Origin: Monomorium pharaonis
Lineage: Eukaryota > Arthropoda > Insecta > Hymenoptera > Formicidae
DNA: 64,000 bases
Reading direction: 5' to 3'
NCBI RefSeq assembly: GCF_013373865.1
Contig: NC_050474.1
Span: 6,609,561-6,673,560 of the forward strand
The notes beneath the pieces were generated by a model. It was not told the origin of the DNA. It did no database searches and saw nothing but the letters and a program-made list of their open reading frames with translations. Shown one piece after another: positions 1 through 10,810 of the stretch. The stretch's first letter is position 1; each line of letters begins with the position of its first letter. A program made the position numbers and the translations under genes.

Positions 1-2391
1 AACTGTGCGAACACAAAATTGCAAGCGTATGGTCTGTGATCAATTATGACAAATTTTTAACTTTACAAATAACTCTGTAATCAGACAGCATATTTTCATA
101 ATAACATATTTAGCATACAAGATTCAAAAGAAATCTGAAGAGGATGGAAGTGATTCGATTCAAGTCATTTGTATAACGTCAACGAATACATTAATATGCG
201 CGTATCATTAACATTTTCGTCAATTTTTCGTGCCAAAGTTCAAGTGATTTGAGATTCCATTCCGCGTCTCGTGCCTCGAGTGATCTTTGATTCATGACGT
301 GGCTGGCGAGGTTGGGTTTCGAAGCGATGATACCGGCGAACGTTACTACGGAATGTTTTCAAAGTGTAATCAGCCGTGTGGGATGAGAGAAAGTAGCCGG
401 TTGGTTGACTCGTACGTGTGTGAAATCTCGTTCGTGGGGAAGCAACTTAAAGTGCACTTTGGACTTTAGTGATGTCTCTTTCCAATCTCTGCTGTTTTCA
501 TCATTTCGATCTTCTCTCTCTCTCTCTTGTGAAAATAAATCTTGGATCAGAGCGAGAATATCGAAGGAGCACTTAAATTTTTAGCCAACCAAGATTTCAG
601 CCTTGTCAGTCGTTATTTATTTGTCTAGTTTTCGTACATTCGAGTATAATTTATGATTTCAAAGAAATATAATACAAAACCGTTAAAGAACTGATTTATG
701 CTGACTTCCAATCTCTTTTAACAATTTTTTATTCCTGATTATTTCGTTAAGATGCATAAAATGTGTATCGGGATACTCAGCGAAATTTAATTTCGCGTGT
801 ACGGCACTGCGAGTGCGCGTCTGATATTTTCGCCCGAGTTAAATGAACAAAACGGATCCGCGGTGTAATGCAATAACGCTATAGCGATTGTTAAATTATT
901 TGTATCTCTCGGCTGCACACTATTCTGCTTCCCCCGTTCCATTTATTGAAGATGCAAACCAGATTTCATCAGTCCTTGAGAGCGGATATTATACTCAGGA
1001 ATGTAGGTAGTATATTCATTATATCCGACATCAGGCCTCAAATCGGAGGCAGCGTTGTGCTTGTTATTGACTGAATATGAAATATGCTTTCAAGCATAAA
1101 CACCTTCCAATCCCATCGTCTGTTACTACGTGATCTACGTCTAATCGAAGAAGCATTGTGTAGAGAAAGAGGAAGAGACGTTGCATCGAGAATCTCTTTA
1201 CAATAAAGAGTAATAATATGTACTAAACGATCAAAGAAGTAAAAGGCCGACAAACGAAACAAATTAGATAGTAATTTTTAACAATGACTTTATTTCCAAT
1301 TAAATCCAATATACTGACGGTACATTTCGACATATTCAATTTTTTAAAAACTATTTTAACAAAAATGAATAATGGACATTAAAATGAATCCAGATAGATA
1401 AAAAGTTTAAAACCTGAAAGGTTAATTAAAAAATTGAAAAGAAAAAATATAACAAATGATTAATCTATGAAGTCTGAATAATAAAATGTTGAGATATCAG
1501 TAAATAAAAAAAAAAAAAAAACGATTTTTTGTTATTTTGCGAAAATAGTTTGAGTTCGGATTGATAAAATTTATTTTAAAAATTGTCAAATAATGATAAA
1601 CTCGATAAATGTTTATCTGAAAACAAAATGCATTAAATACATTAAAATCGAATAAAATAAAACACGATATCAAAAATTAACTTTACAATTAAATTTACAA
1701 TGACCGCAGGTATAAGACGCGTGCTTGATCGATCCGTTAATAAGTGTCACAAAGATGTATTATTTTATAATGTATTATAATAATTCTCTTTGTCAAAAAG
1801 TAATGCTGCATTCAATGATATTTTCTAACAGTTTATGTCGCAGTCACCATGAATTATGAAAGCGTTGTACGTTAAATTATAATACTTGAAAATGAATTCT
1901 TAATGTACGCGACGCGGCGATCAATAACGTCAGAAGGTCAAAGGAAATTTTAGACTTTCAAAAATGATCTAATTTATATCTAATCTCATAATACAAATAT
2001 TATTAGACGCGATTTGTGTCCGAGGCTCTTAGCTGCATACCAGGCGAAAGAGCTTAATTTTCTCTTAAATGCCATTTTTTCAAACGTTGCAGCGAAGATT
2101 TTTTTCCGACGAAGATTTTTTTCCTCCAACTAAAGTATCTCCGAGGGAGACGTGTCAGTTAAGGGAGAAAATGGAAGCGCGTTAGTCAAGGGCTAATTAT
2201 CGAGTTACAAAGCCGTAAGTTCAAAGCCAGAGCCATTTCCGAACTCTTGAGCGAAGGTTCCTTGCGGCCCTATAGATTCCGACGTCGCAAAGCAGTGAGC
2301 CTTTAGAACGAGACGAAGCATCGTCCTGGGACGTCGAGGAGATGCGATATCATCTCGTGGAGAACGAGGAAAAGGAGAAGTAGGAGGAGGC
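1..2391. other. Non-coding stretch, no gene recognised
   Basis: Moderate to AT-rich sequence with no reading frame I can tie to a protein family. It has a 16-base A run at 1506-1521 and a short CT run near 511-526. Near 2092-2125 a GAAGATTTTTTTCC-type segment occurs twice in tandem. The part from about 1260 to 2010 is strongly AT-rich, and I found no matching inverted ends there. Intronic or intergenic origin is inferred. Confidence 0.6.
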
Positions 2392-2447
2392 GGAGGAGAA
2401 GGAGGAAGAGGAGGAGGAGGAGGAGGAGGAGAAAGAGAAGGAGGAGG
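2392..2447. repeat. Polypurine (GGA)n tract
   Basis: An uninterrupted 56-base purine run on the + strand, mostly GGA/GAG triplets. On the minus strand it would encode a proline-rich run, which explains the open frame there without a real gene. Mirror-type polypurine tracts like this can form triplex DNA; that property is general knowledge and is not shown here. Confidence 0.85.
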
Positions 2448-2905
2448 CATCTTGTGTCCTATCTGTACCCAGCGGGCGACATCCTCTTATGGCTTTGTCT
2501 AGTCTAGCTAACTCGCCCTAAGGGCTCCCTTACAAGAGGGAGGGAGAGAGAGAGAGAAAGCAGACTCGCTGTGTTGTTACCAGCCCGTAGTTACACGCAG
2601 TCAGCTACAGTCATACGGCTAACAGTGCGTTGCCATCTTTACCGTTCCTCGTCAAAGGAATGTTCCCTTCTTCGTGCACTTCGCTGATTAAGAGAATGCG
2701 AGGCTCCATTACACGCGAGTATGCAGAGTCGGTTGTTGCAGCGCGGCTATACAGCGTTGCTTACCTCCGCCCCGTTAGTGTTTACTCTAATTAACGCGGC
2801 GCAAATCGATGACGGCAAAAAGTGTGTTACGTTTTCTTTTTTTGCGAGAATCAAGGTATCCCCGTAGCTAAACTTTTAAACGTTTTAAATCTCGTCACTC
2901 ACAGC

Positions 2906-2919
2906 AAGAGAGAAGGAGA

Positions 2920-2986
<67 letters not shown>

Positions 2987-3002
2987 GGAGGGAGGAAGGG
3001 GG
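2906..3002. repeat. (GA)n microsatellite in a 97-bp purine run
   Basis: About 29 GA units (2924-2981) sit inside an unbroken purine run ending in AAAGAGGGAGGGAGGAAGGG. This is the longest of at least a dozen GA/TC tracts in the window. In insects such tracts can bind GAGA-type factors, but nothing here shows function. The open frames across it read Glu-Arg or Ser-Leu repeats and are artefacts. Confidence 0.95.
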
Positions 3003-4398
3003 CGCGTAGATTTGAAAGCTTTGCATATCAATTTCGCAATATTGCATCGATATTGCGAGACAGTTTATTTGATATCCGCGGTACGTGACAGAGCGCACGG
3101 ACGTTTTGATCTTCATGTCCTGCCTGATGGAGCGACGCGGTAACATATCGACACGTGCAATCGCCCGCATGCATCAAGTCACGTGCGACAACTGATACGG
3201 GACGTATCCTTCATCTCTGTCTTACGAGCGCGATGACCGTTCCCGTGGTCTTTCTCCTTCCTCCTACCCCCCACCCCCGCCCCTGCGTCCGGGCGCACAC
3301 GCTCCGGCAACCCAATTATTCGAACGCTTATACCCGCAAACACACTGGATACCGTAGACAAAGCCACTGGAACGTGTTAAATGGGACTAATGTGCTTACG
3401 TATGTTCTGTTCGATCGACCGTTTCCCGAGAGAGTGGGAATCTGTGCCACTCAGCGATCATCCGATATCGCAACATAATTCGAGCGATTTTAACACCGGA
3501 AAAACAGAAACGAGACAATTCAAGCTCCCATCGTTCGAAACAATTTCCGATATTCGTGGAATAATTAATTAATTAATTAGTGCGTCATAATTAAAATAAT
3601 AAACGTAAAATATGCCGGACTATGTATTATGTGTAGGTTGATATATGAATATTAATCGGTTTAATAATTTCAATCTGCGAAATGAAATTATTTTTCCTTC
3701 GCGTGGGGGCTTATCGGGGAAAGTTAAATATCAGACGTGACCTTTATTATCCTCGTCTTTATTATCGGCCATTAAAATATCGGGTAACTCGCGGTCGCGA
3801 AACTCGCGGAATCTCGAGTATGCTTTCATTCGTAACATTAAACGGCCGCAGTTCGCCGGCGGAGTTTCAAAGGGATTGTAATTGGTTTTTTTTTTTTTTT
3901 TTAAGCTCCAACGGCTCTCCGGGCTCGCTTGTTCTCGCGTCGTCACCGTCCACGAAGTTAAACCGGCGGAGTTTACGTGAGGATGCCCGAGCGCGTGAAC
4001 TCGCTCGGGTTGTTAGCTCTTAAACGTTAACGCGATTACATCTGCGGCCATGGTCCCAAAGTGACTGGTGGATCAACCTCCGTCTCCTCTCTTCCGCGCA
4101 CGTCAAGCGCGAAATTCGCGGGCGCATCATTGTCCGGCGATCATTGGCCGGATGTGTGTGTAATGTGTGCATGCTCGGGCATACCCCTCATTCTTGGTCG
4201 ACCGCGGCAAAGCGAGAAACTGCGAGATATCCGGTTGTATTGGCATGTGGCGTCCCCTCCCCCCTCCCCCACCCTCCGTGAGGGTTCTGATAAATTAGAA
4301 GTACCATTATCTCGAGTGCCGCTATAATGCTGTTTTTTTTAAATTCTGCCTTCTCATTCGGTTACGCTTAAAAAGTAGAGATACCTGGTTTCGAGATA
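3003..4398. other. Non-coding, mixed GC
   Basis: No recognisable gene. A C-rich tract lies at about 3268-3290 and another at 4254-4276. Overlapping TTAATTAA units at 3561-3579 give several TAATTA homeodomain-type cores in a row. A T run lies at 3886-3902. CpG is frequent around 3150-3400 and 4020-4320. Confidence 0.55.
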
Positions 4399-4591
4399 TC
4401 AAAATGTTTTGTTTCTGCCTCCATTTTTTTTTTCACGCAAACAAGATTTATGATGCTTAAATTTATAACGTTTAAAACTGAAATGTTTAACAACTTTAAA
4501 CATTTTAATGTTTTGGATCTAAACACCGTTTATTATTAAAATGTTTTTAAGCATTTTTAAAAAACGGAGTCAGAAATGAAACATTTTAATA
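4399..4591. repeat. Inverted-repeat element, possible decayed MITE
   Basis: The left arm at 4399-4434 (core AAAATGTTTTGTTTCTGCCT) matches the reverse complement of 4555-4591 (core AAAATGTTTCATTTCTGACT) over roughly 33 bases with a few mismatches. The interior is AT-rich and repeats TTTAAA/AAATGTTT words. The spacing suits a small foldback transposon. I could not define a target-site duplication, so the class is open. Confidence 0.45.
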
Positions 4592-5036
4592 TTTTTTAAA
4601 AATACTTTTTTCTTTCAGCGTATTCGTTAATTGACGTCAGTTTTTTTGGGGGCGCCGTGAGTTTAATTTAAACTTGTCCACGAGTACGTATTATTTAGCT
4701 CGCGAATTCTTGGTTTTCATGGTAACAGACCAGTTAGTTTTGCTTACTATTAATTAATTTAGAAGATACATTTATTAAGGGAGCGAAATAACGCATTAAT
4801 CTAATTAATTGAATAACATATTACATTAATTTAACAGTAATTTAATAATCATTTTAGTGTATCGCAATTAATCAAACTTGTTTTGTAGTTAGAGTGATGA
4901 ATTTGTGAGCGAAAAATACTCCATATGCAAAGATATCCCGCTCTCATTTGAATTACCTATTTAATTGCCTAAAACCTTCATTAACAGCGGGATAATTGCG
5001 ACGCGCAACTTTCAAAGAGTATACTGAACTCGGGTA

Positions 5037-5058
5037 GGGGGAGGGGGAGGGGGAGGGG
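5037..5058 (+). other. G-quadruplex-type tract
   Basis: Four G runs of 5, 5, 5 and 4 bases (5037-5041, 5043-5047, 5049-5053, 5055-5058) are separated by single A residues. This fits the standard G4 motif with one-base loops, the most stable loop arrangement known. It sits in AT-rich surroundings, so it stands out. Function is not shown. Confidence 0.75.
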
Positions 5059-5089
5059 TTAAACTCATGCGATAGGGTCTCAATATTAA

Positions 5090-5560
5090 CGTCGTATTAA
5101 CGGCGAAACAATGCAATCCATTACCTCATCATCGACCGCGGTAAAGTGCGCGACGTTACATTACATTACGTCGCAGGGAAAGTTCGCGCAGGGCACACAA
5201 TGGCACTTCTTGGCGACTGTAATTACATAAATTAAGTTTAATCAGCACGTCACGCGCGGTCCTGCGACGCCCGCGAGACTAATTTCGTTTGCAACCCCGA
5301 ATCGGCGCCGGGGCCGAGAGCAGGTATGTACTTCCTCCAATTTCCATTGTCGTCGATTGTTTAATTACAAGCACCGTCTAATTCTGATTTATCGCGAGTA
5401 TCGCGCGGCCGAATTGAAATGAGCAGCTATTGTTTCGGTCGCTTTTCATCCGGTTAATTTGACATCGCTACCGAAAATTCGCAATCCTACATTTGCACCT
5501 GTCCAGGTACGGCGACGTAACCTTATTATGCGGATTATTTATGCTAGAGTCATGAATAAA
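5090..5560. promoter_or_regulatory. Candidate conserved non-coding block
   Basis: Complex, non-repetitive sequence mixing CpG-rich words with AT-rich homeodomain-type cores (TAATTAC, TTTAATTACAAG, TTAATTTG), without simple repeats or a sustained frame. That texture is typical of insect developmental enhancers, but this is an impression and not evidence of conservation. A splice-donor-like CAG|GTATGT near 5319 has no convincing upstream exon. Confidence 0.25.
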
Positions 5561-6550
5561 GAATAATTTTGCGAAGTTTTACATAAAAAATGAATATATG
5601 TACAAGATGAGTAAAAAATATCGAACCGCGGTGAAATATATTTAAAGCAAAATATTTAAAATTATATAATTTTTTAAATGTAATTTCATTTTTCTCCTTA
5701 TTCTGTAAAAAATATCAAGGTAGAATTATCGAAAAAGTCATTGTTACGAGATATTTTATACTTTATGTCAAAATATGCAAAAATCAAGCATGTAAAGTAT
5801 TTTTAAACCTAGTAAATAACTTAAAAGTAAATGATTCCCCGAACCCAATCTTATTTTTACGTGCAGGATAATTAAAAGAATTATTTTATCTAAAATAAGT
5901 TATAATTTTACATTAAAAATATTGACAACTCATTTGGCTTTAGAAAATTAATTTGATCATTATTAGTCTCGCTCTCCAGATTGTTTTATGTATGAAATCT
6001 TTTTCTCTCATTTTCTTCTCAAATATCTTGTTTCCGAGATACTTTGCCCGTCCAATATTTTCCGTAGAATCATAAAATCTTTGAATATTGTATAAGTTGC
6101 TTACAGTTACGAGAACAATTTTGCAAGAGTTTACGCGAAAGGCGAATATAGAGGAACATTAGTAAGGCAATTTCGATGTACTGTTGCGAATTTGGATTAC
6201 AGAGAATACAATACGTAGAACACAATAGAATGCAGTATGATGATGGAGATTGTTTATGCGGTCTTAAACGAGATATCGAGCGTGTAATTTCTAAGTGAAA
6301 CTTAGCGTAATTGGGTTATTTAACTCGCATCCTCGATTCAATAGTACGCAATAGTTGGAATATCAATTTCGTGCGATTGTGACTTCCAATTTCACGATAT
6401 CCAGGCCGAGGCGATATTCCTGCAGCGGTTTGTATTTCATTTTACGGTGTAAGAATCACGTTCAAAGTTTCGCTACGCCTTTACGTCATTCTACTGTCAT
6501 GTATTACGGCGCCGCGTGACGTCGGGGAAAGAATATGATCCTGTTCAACG
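5561..6550. other. Non-coding, AT-rich then mixed
   Basis: AT-rich up to about 6120 without matching inverted ends, then mixed sequence. I see no gene or repeat that I can define. Confidence 0.55.
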
Positions 6551-6570
6551 CGTCACGTCCGGACGTGACG
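6551..6570. promoter_or_regulatory. Perfect 20-bp palindrome with bZIP-type cores
   Basis: CGTCACGTCCGGACGTGACG reads the same on both strands with no spacer. It contains CACGTC/GACGTG halves like bZIP (CREB/ATF, XBP1-type) sites. Another TGACGTCG lies about 35 bases upstream, near 6517, and GTGACGTG overlaps its right edge. The palindrome is directly visible; protein binding is inferred. Confidence 0.4.
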
Positions 6571-7778
6571 TGTTAAAATTACCGGGAACTATAAAAGTTT
6601 CGTACTGTCATGCTTTTAAATGCGCTTTTCTCATTACCATGAGATTTATGCGGAAATTCGTTGGATTAAACACTTTCAAGTGTCGAAACACTCGAACAAG
6701 TATGCCCCGGCATTTTGATAGGATTGCGTTTCGAGGCGCTTAACAAAAAGGATGTGTTATCGCCGAAGGATTGATTGGAGTGACGATAGCCATTTCGTGG
6801 TGAGCGACTCGTCGGATAATAGTCGACTCTGATTAACGGCGCCGCAAAATTACCGGGCTATCCAGAGTTACGTTCACTCAAGCCATAAAAATCCAACGGA
6901 TACCGTCTGCCTAGTAATCTTTTACTCCTTCCTCCTTTGGACCTTCACGTAAAGAATAGCCGCTGTCGGGTCGAGAAAGCCTCGCTGAATAACAACGTTT
7001 TCGGGAGACATTAATTATAAAAGTTATTAAAAGGGAATCTCATATTTTATTGGTTATACATTGTGTTGCCGTTCCTAAAGTAATTAAGTTATTAATTTAT
7101 TATGACTTTTTGATGGAATTCTTTTACTTTTCCTTTTACGAAATTTCTTTGGGTCTATCGAGTCTTTGTGCAAGAGGTAGCTTGCACTCGAGGGAAAGAA
7201 AAATATTTCCGAGATACAATTGCGTTGTACGAATAATTGATTTGTTTTTATTGTTGCTTTTTATCTTTTATTAATATACCTTTTATCAGAAATATAACGA
7301 AACATATGTTGCGACTAATAGGCTATCAATAACCGAACATGAAATTGCATTCTTTTATTTGTATTTATTGAATACTGTTTTTAACGCCAAAATTCTTTGT
7401 TTCGATGATTTCTCTTCTTTGTGTGGACAATGGGTTAATAATTATTTCAATTTAATTAATATGTGATTTAAATAAATTATACAAAACTCTAATGTTGTTC
7501 AGTAAAATGTGTCGTAAACATACGTTTGTAAAGTTTATTATTATTTGACATATTTAATTTTGCTATTGAGAAACACATACATTTTTAAGATATTTTATGG
7601 TACATAATCGCTTTAGTGAAAAATATTCGATAAATATATTAAATTATTACGCGAGAATATGCATTATAAGTCGATTAATTATTACAGTTTTTACTCTTGT
7701 TTTAGTCACATTTTATCCACGTTTGGGAAAAAAGTAACTTAAAAATAATAGCTTAAAAATTTTTTAAGAATAATTATG
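6571..7778. other. Non-coding, no gene recognised
   Basis: Mixed sequence to about 7010, then AT-rich sequence. Open frames here use non-ATG or isolated ATG starts and resemble no known protein. Confidence 0.55.

Positions 7779-7812
<34 letters not shown>
7779..7812. repeat. (CA)n microsatellite
   Basis: Interrupted CATACA units lead into about nine pure CA units. A shorter CA tract with similar interruptions lies at 8281-8299. Confidence 0.9.
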
Positions 7813-8817
7813 TTACTTTATATCTTTATTTTAATTAATCGTTACACGCGTATCTCTCGGAATAGAGATTTCGTAATTTATTTTATATTATTTAATTAAT
7901 ATACGTCACGTCACGTCACATCTCTTATTTCAATGTTATTAATGATTTAAAAAATAAAAAAATTGATATGCCAGATTAGTTAGGATATTAACGACATATT
8001 GTGATGAAGAATACGAGATGATACGAGAATAATCATATCTTATAATAGCGATTATCTCTCCACCATTGAAATAGGATATTTATGAAATATTAAACTTTAC
8101 CGCGACATTTCACGGAAAATAGAACACGAGCCCTTCTGTTTGTTTACTCGAACGGTCTTTAATTAGCGGAAAAGCATAATGGTATTTTTATTCAATCGCA
8201 AAATGGAGAATTTTAAGTGTGTTCCGTGTTACACGTCGGTAGCATCGAGATGCCATTCTTGGCAAAGTTACAATGCCGCCATACACACACACATACACAT
8301 CGCTCATTTATAACAAATATATTTCTTTTGGGCAATGCACTGACCTTCGAAAGAGAATTCTTGGCGCTGCACTTAAATGTCGCGCAGGGGTCTGGTCTTT
8401 CGTAACTTTAAATCGCAAACGAGAGCAACCGCACACAACCGCGTTTCCCGAGGAGCGGACCGGATTTGTAGACAAATAATTACGAATCCTGTCGCGATCA
8501 TATCATTCGAGACGTCGAGGAGGCCACGTCCTACCGCCGTTTCGTCGATCGTGACGGTAAGATCGGGTTATCGGGTGGAGTTTGCGAAAGTGAAGATTGG
8601 ATGGGCTATGGGAAGGAACAGAGAGACGGGGGGGGGGGGAGTAGAGCGAAGTTACATCCATCTTATCTGTCGATTCGTTGCCAAATGAATTCGCGACGCA
8701 ATCCAACCGACCGATTAATCTTCCCGCGATGAATAACCACCTTCCCCGAAACCACCCTCGCGGTAAAACCGGCTCTTCCGAGAATTTCGCAAACGTCACG
8801 AAACGCGTCTCCGTCGC
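7813..8817. other. Non-coding, AT-rich to CpG-rich transition
   Basis: Three tandem CGTCA units at about 7903-7919 (ACGTCACGTCACGTCAC) are CRE-half-site-like. A run of 12 G lies at 8628-8639. CpG density rises from about 8440. Confidence 0.5.
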
Positions 8818-8839
8818 GCCGCCGCCGCCGCCGCCGCCG
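8818..8839. repeat. (GCC)n triplet repeat
   Basis: Seven GCC units within a CpG-rich block. They give alanine, arginine, glycine or proline runs in various frames, which inflate open frames on both strands. No gene call follows from it. Confidence 0.85.
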
Positions 8840-9296
8840 GCGACTGATGTGCATGCATGGTGTTTTAATCTGCGTAATGGAGCCGGAGCATCGACAACTA
8901 TCGTGCGGTCAGCGCCAAACGCGTGTGCGGCAAGCGGGTAACGTTTATACGTGTTTCGCGCGCCTCCGCCTCGCCGCAACCGGGAGCGATTAACAACCGC
9001 GTGGTACAGTCGCATCGCCCGTGGGAATGCAATTTTTGTCGCGGATTAATTATGCGGCGATATCGTGGCGCACTGGCTCTCGCGTACGCCCGCCGGATAT
9101 TGCGTGCCTCCGTTCGGCGGGACGTCCTCTCCGGGCGTCCGGCGGCCGTACAAATTGAATCCTCTATCGGCCGCGAGCCCGGGGCGGTATCTCGCAACGG
9201 AGGCGTGTAGTACACCTGTCGGGGAAGCGCGCGGCGAGCAGGTGGAGAGCCGACGCCTATATAACGTTGTTCCAATTAAGCGATCGGGATAAGAGT
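8840..9296. other. CpG-rich block without a gene
   Basis: Very CpG-rich, so open frames occur in several registers on both strands. None reads like a known protein. A TATA-like CTATATAA at about 9257-9264 sits in this GC-rich sequence, but there is no supporting initiator or downstream frame. Confidence 0.5.
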
Positions 9297-9314
9297 CGCG
9301 CGCGCGCGCGCGCG
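9297..9314. repeat. (CG)9 alternating tract
   Basis: Nine uninterrupted CG units, followed by GGGGAAG. Alternating CG is the classic Z-DNA-forming sequence. A CG run this long is uncommon in genomes that methylate and deplete CpG, so it fits low germline methylation at this locus (inference). Confidence 0.9.
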
Positions 9315-10063
9315 GGGAAGAGGCGAGGAGCCAATCCTATATCGGACAAAGGCGTTAATTGACGGCGGTTGCCGCGAGAAATTAAGCAGGTCGACCCCGG
9401 AGGGCGCGGGGGAAGTTTCTGCCTCTTTATTTCGGTCTCCGATTGGTGAGGGACGAGTGGCTTTTCAACTTTTAACGATTGCACTCTTTTCAATTTGGCG
9501 TTTTTTTCACTGGGTTCTCTTTATTTCGGTGCCTGATTAACGCTGATTTGATGTCTCTCACTCAAGGCACGACGGTTAACAATGATTTTTTTCGCGAGCA
9601 CGCACTATAAATCTATTATATCACTCTCACGCGCTCTCTTTCTCTCTCTCTCTCTTTCTTTGAAATGTTCTCAGTTGGAATTTTTCTTGTCTTAATTAGC
9701 GAGCGGCTGCGCGGTGTGGCGGAGTGCGTGTTTTGCGTGGGGGTAGATAACTCGCGCGCGAACGTACGGAAGATCGGCAAAAACGAAGTTACGCGCTTCC
9801 CCGCGCAACGGTGACGCCGTCTCGGTAAGCAAAACGTTTTTCGTCGTCTCTCTCGCCGAGAGGAGAACAATCCCCGGTATTCGCGGATCGTCCTGCACGT
9901 TGCGCTGTGTGCAGGCGAGACGTGCCCGTTGCAAGAACCGACAAACGAACAGAGTGGACGGCTAAGCCGACGCGTTCCAGGTGCACCGTTGTCATGTTTA
10001 AAACATTTATGTTTAAAACAAATGTAAAAAGAATATGTTCAAACTAGACTTTAAGGATATATT
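9315..10063. other. Non-coding, CpG-rich with a TC tract
   Basis: Contains an interrupted TC microsatellite at about 9635-9659. Near 9990-10020 an ATGTTTAAAACA word occurs twice in tandem. No gene is recognised. Confidence 0.55.
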
Positions 10064-10267
10064 TGCACACAGAAAAGAAAAGTAACGTAGCCAATAACAT
10101 ATGTGATTGCGGGCTGCCAACTACATAAAATACTCAATACAATAATATTTGCTATTAATGCAAGTACAATGTTGATACTGCAATAGCATATTATTGTATC
10201 GAATATATCTGTAATTGGCAGCCCTCAATAACATATTTTATTGAATATATTACTTTTTTTCGGTGCA
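10064..10267. mobile_element. Foldback MITE, about 204 bp
   Basis: The whole element pairs with itself. Left tip TGCACACAGAAAAGAAAAGT matches the reverse complement of the right end (TGCACCGAAAAAAAGT). The middle of the arm, GGGCTGCCAACTAC (10110-10124), matches GGGCTGCCAATTAC in reverse complement near 10211-10225. The inner arm around 10137-10156 matches 10187-10203. Only about 25 bases remain as loop. Sharing of the CACAGAAAA tip with other elements here suggests a Tc1/mariner-type MITE, although a TA duplication is not clean. Confidence 0.65.
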
Positions 10268-10597
10268 TGGTTATTTTTATTTGTATGATATAATGCTTCT
10301 TTCTTGTTAATATTATAAAAATAATTATTTATAAAAAATATATGCGAAAACATATATTTTTATTGGTTTTATTATTCAGATTTTCATGTTTATATTGAGA
10401 ATTCTATCCGGTTGCAATATAATTATATCAAAAATCCTTTTTAATATTTACTTATTTTTATTAAAAACCGAAATCTTGATTCAAAAACCAATATCTCTTT
10501 ATATTGTATATATTATATTGTTAATGTGTATAATAATTAAATTCTTACAATATTAGTACATTAATTCTACCTGACCGTAATATGTTAAACATGTCAA

Positions 10598-10796
10598 TGA
10601 GTTGTAAATCGCCTAACGGTCTGCATCGGATCTTATGATGGATATAATTCTTTTTATTAAATTTAGCTTACTGTGTCTTAAGTCTGACGAATCCTGTCGG
10701 CGCGCAGTTTAAAATAAAGCTAAGAAAATTAAATTTAATAAAAAAAATTCTATCCATCACTAAGATCCGATGCAGTCAGGCAATTTACAACTCATG
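10598..10796. mobile_element. Long inverted repeat, about 75-bp arms
   Basis: Arms 10598-10670 and 10717-10796 are near-perfect reverse complements (for example GCATCGGATCTTA in both), around a 46-base GC-richer loop containing CCTGTCGGCGCGCAG. TTAAATTCTTACA occurs just outside both sides, at 10537-10549 and 10798-10810. The class is not clear: the tip differs from the CACAGAGAAAA family. A foldback transposon or a hairpin-RNA precursor are the main options. Confidence 0.6.
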
Positions 10797-10810
10797 TTTA
10801 AATTCTTACA

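Noticed and set aside
2205..2450. Proline-rich minus-strand frame
   Set aside because: Entirely explained by the (GGA)n tract.
5280..5325. Possible exon ending at CAG|GTATGT
   Set aside because: The upstream frame closes within about 25 codons, and no good acceptor precedes it.
8503..9015. 170-codon minus-strand frame
   Set aside because: It includes the GCC triplet repeat and competes with frames in other registers.
9255..9300. TATA-box promoter (CTATATAA)
   Set aside because: No initiator, no downstream gene, and TATA-like words are frequent by chance.
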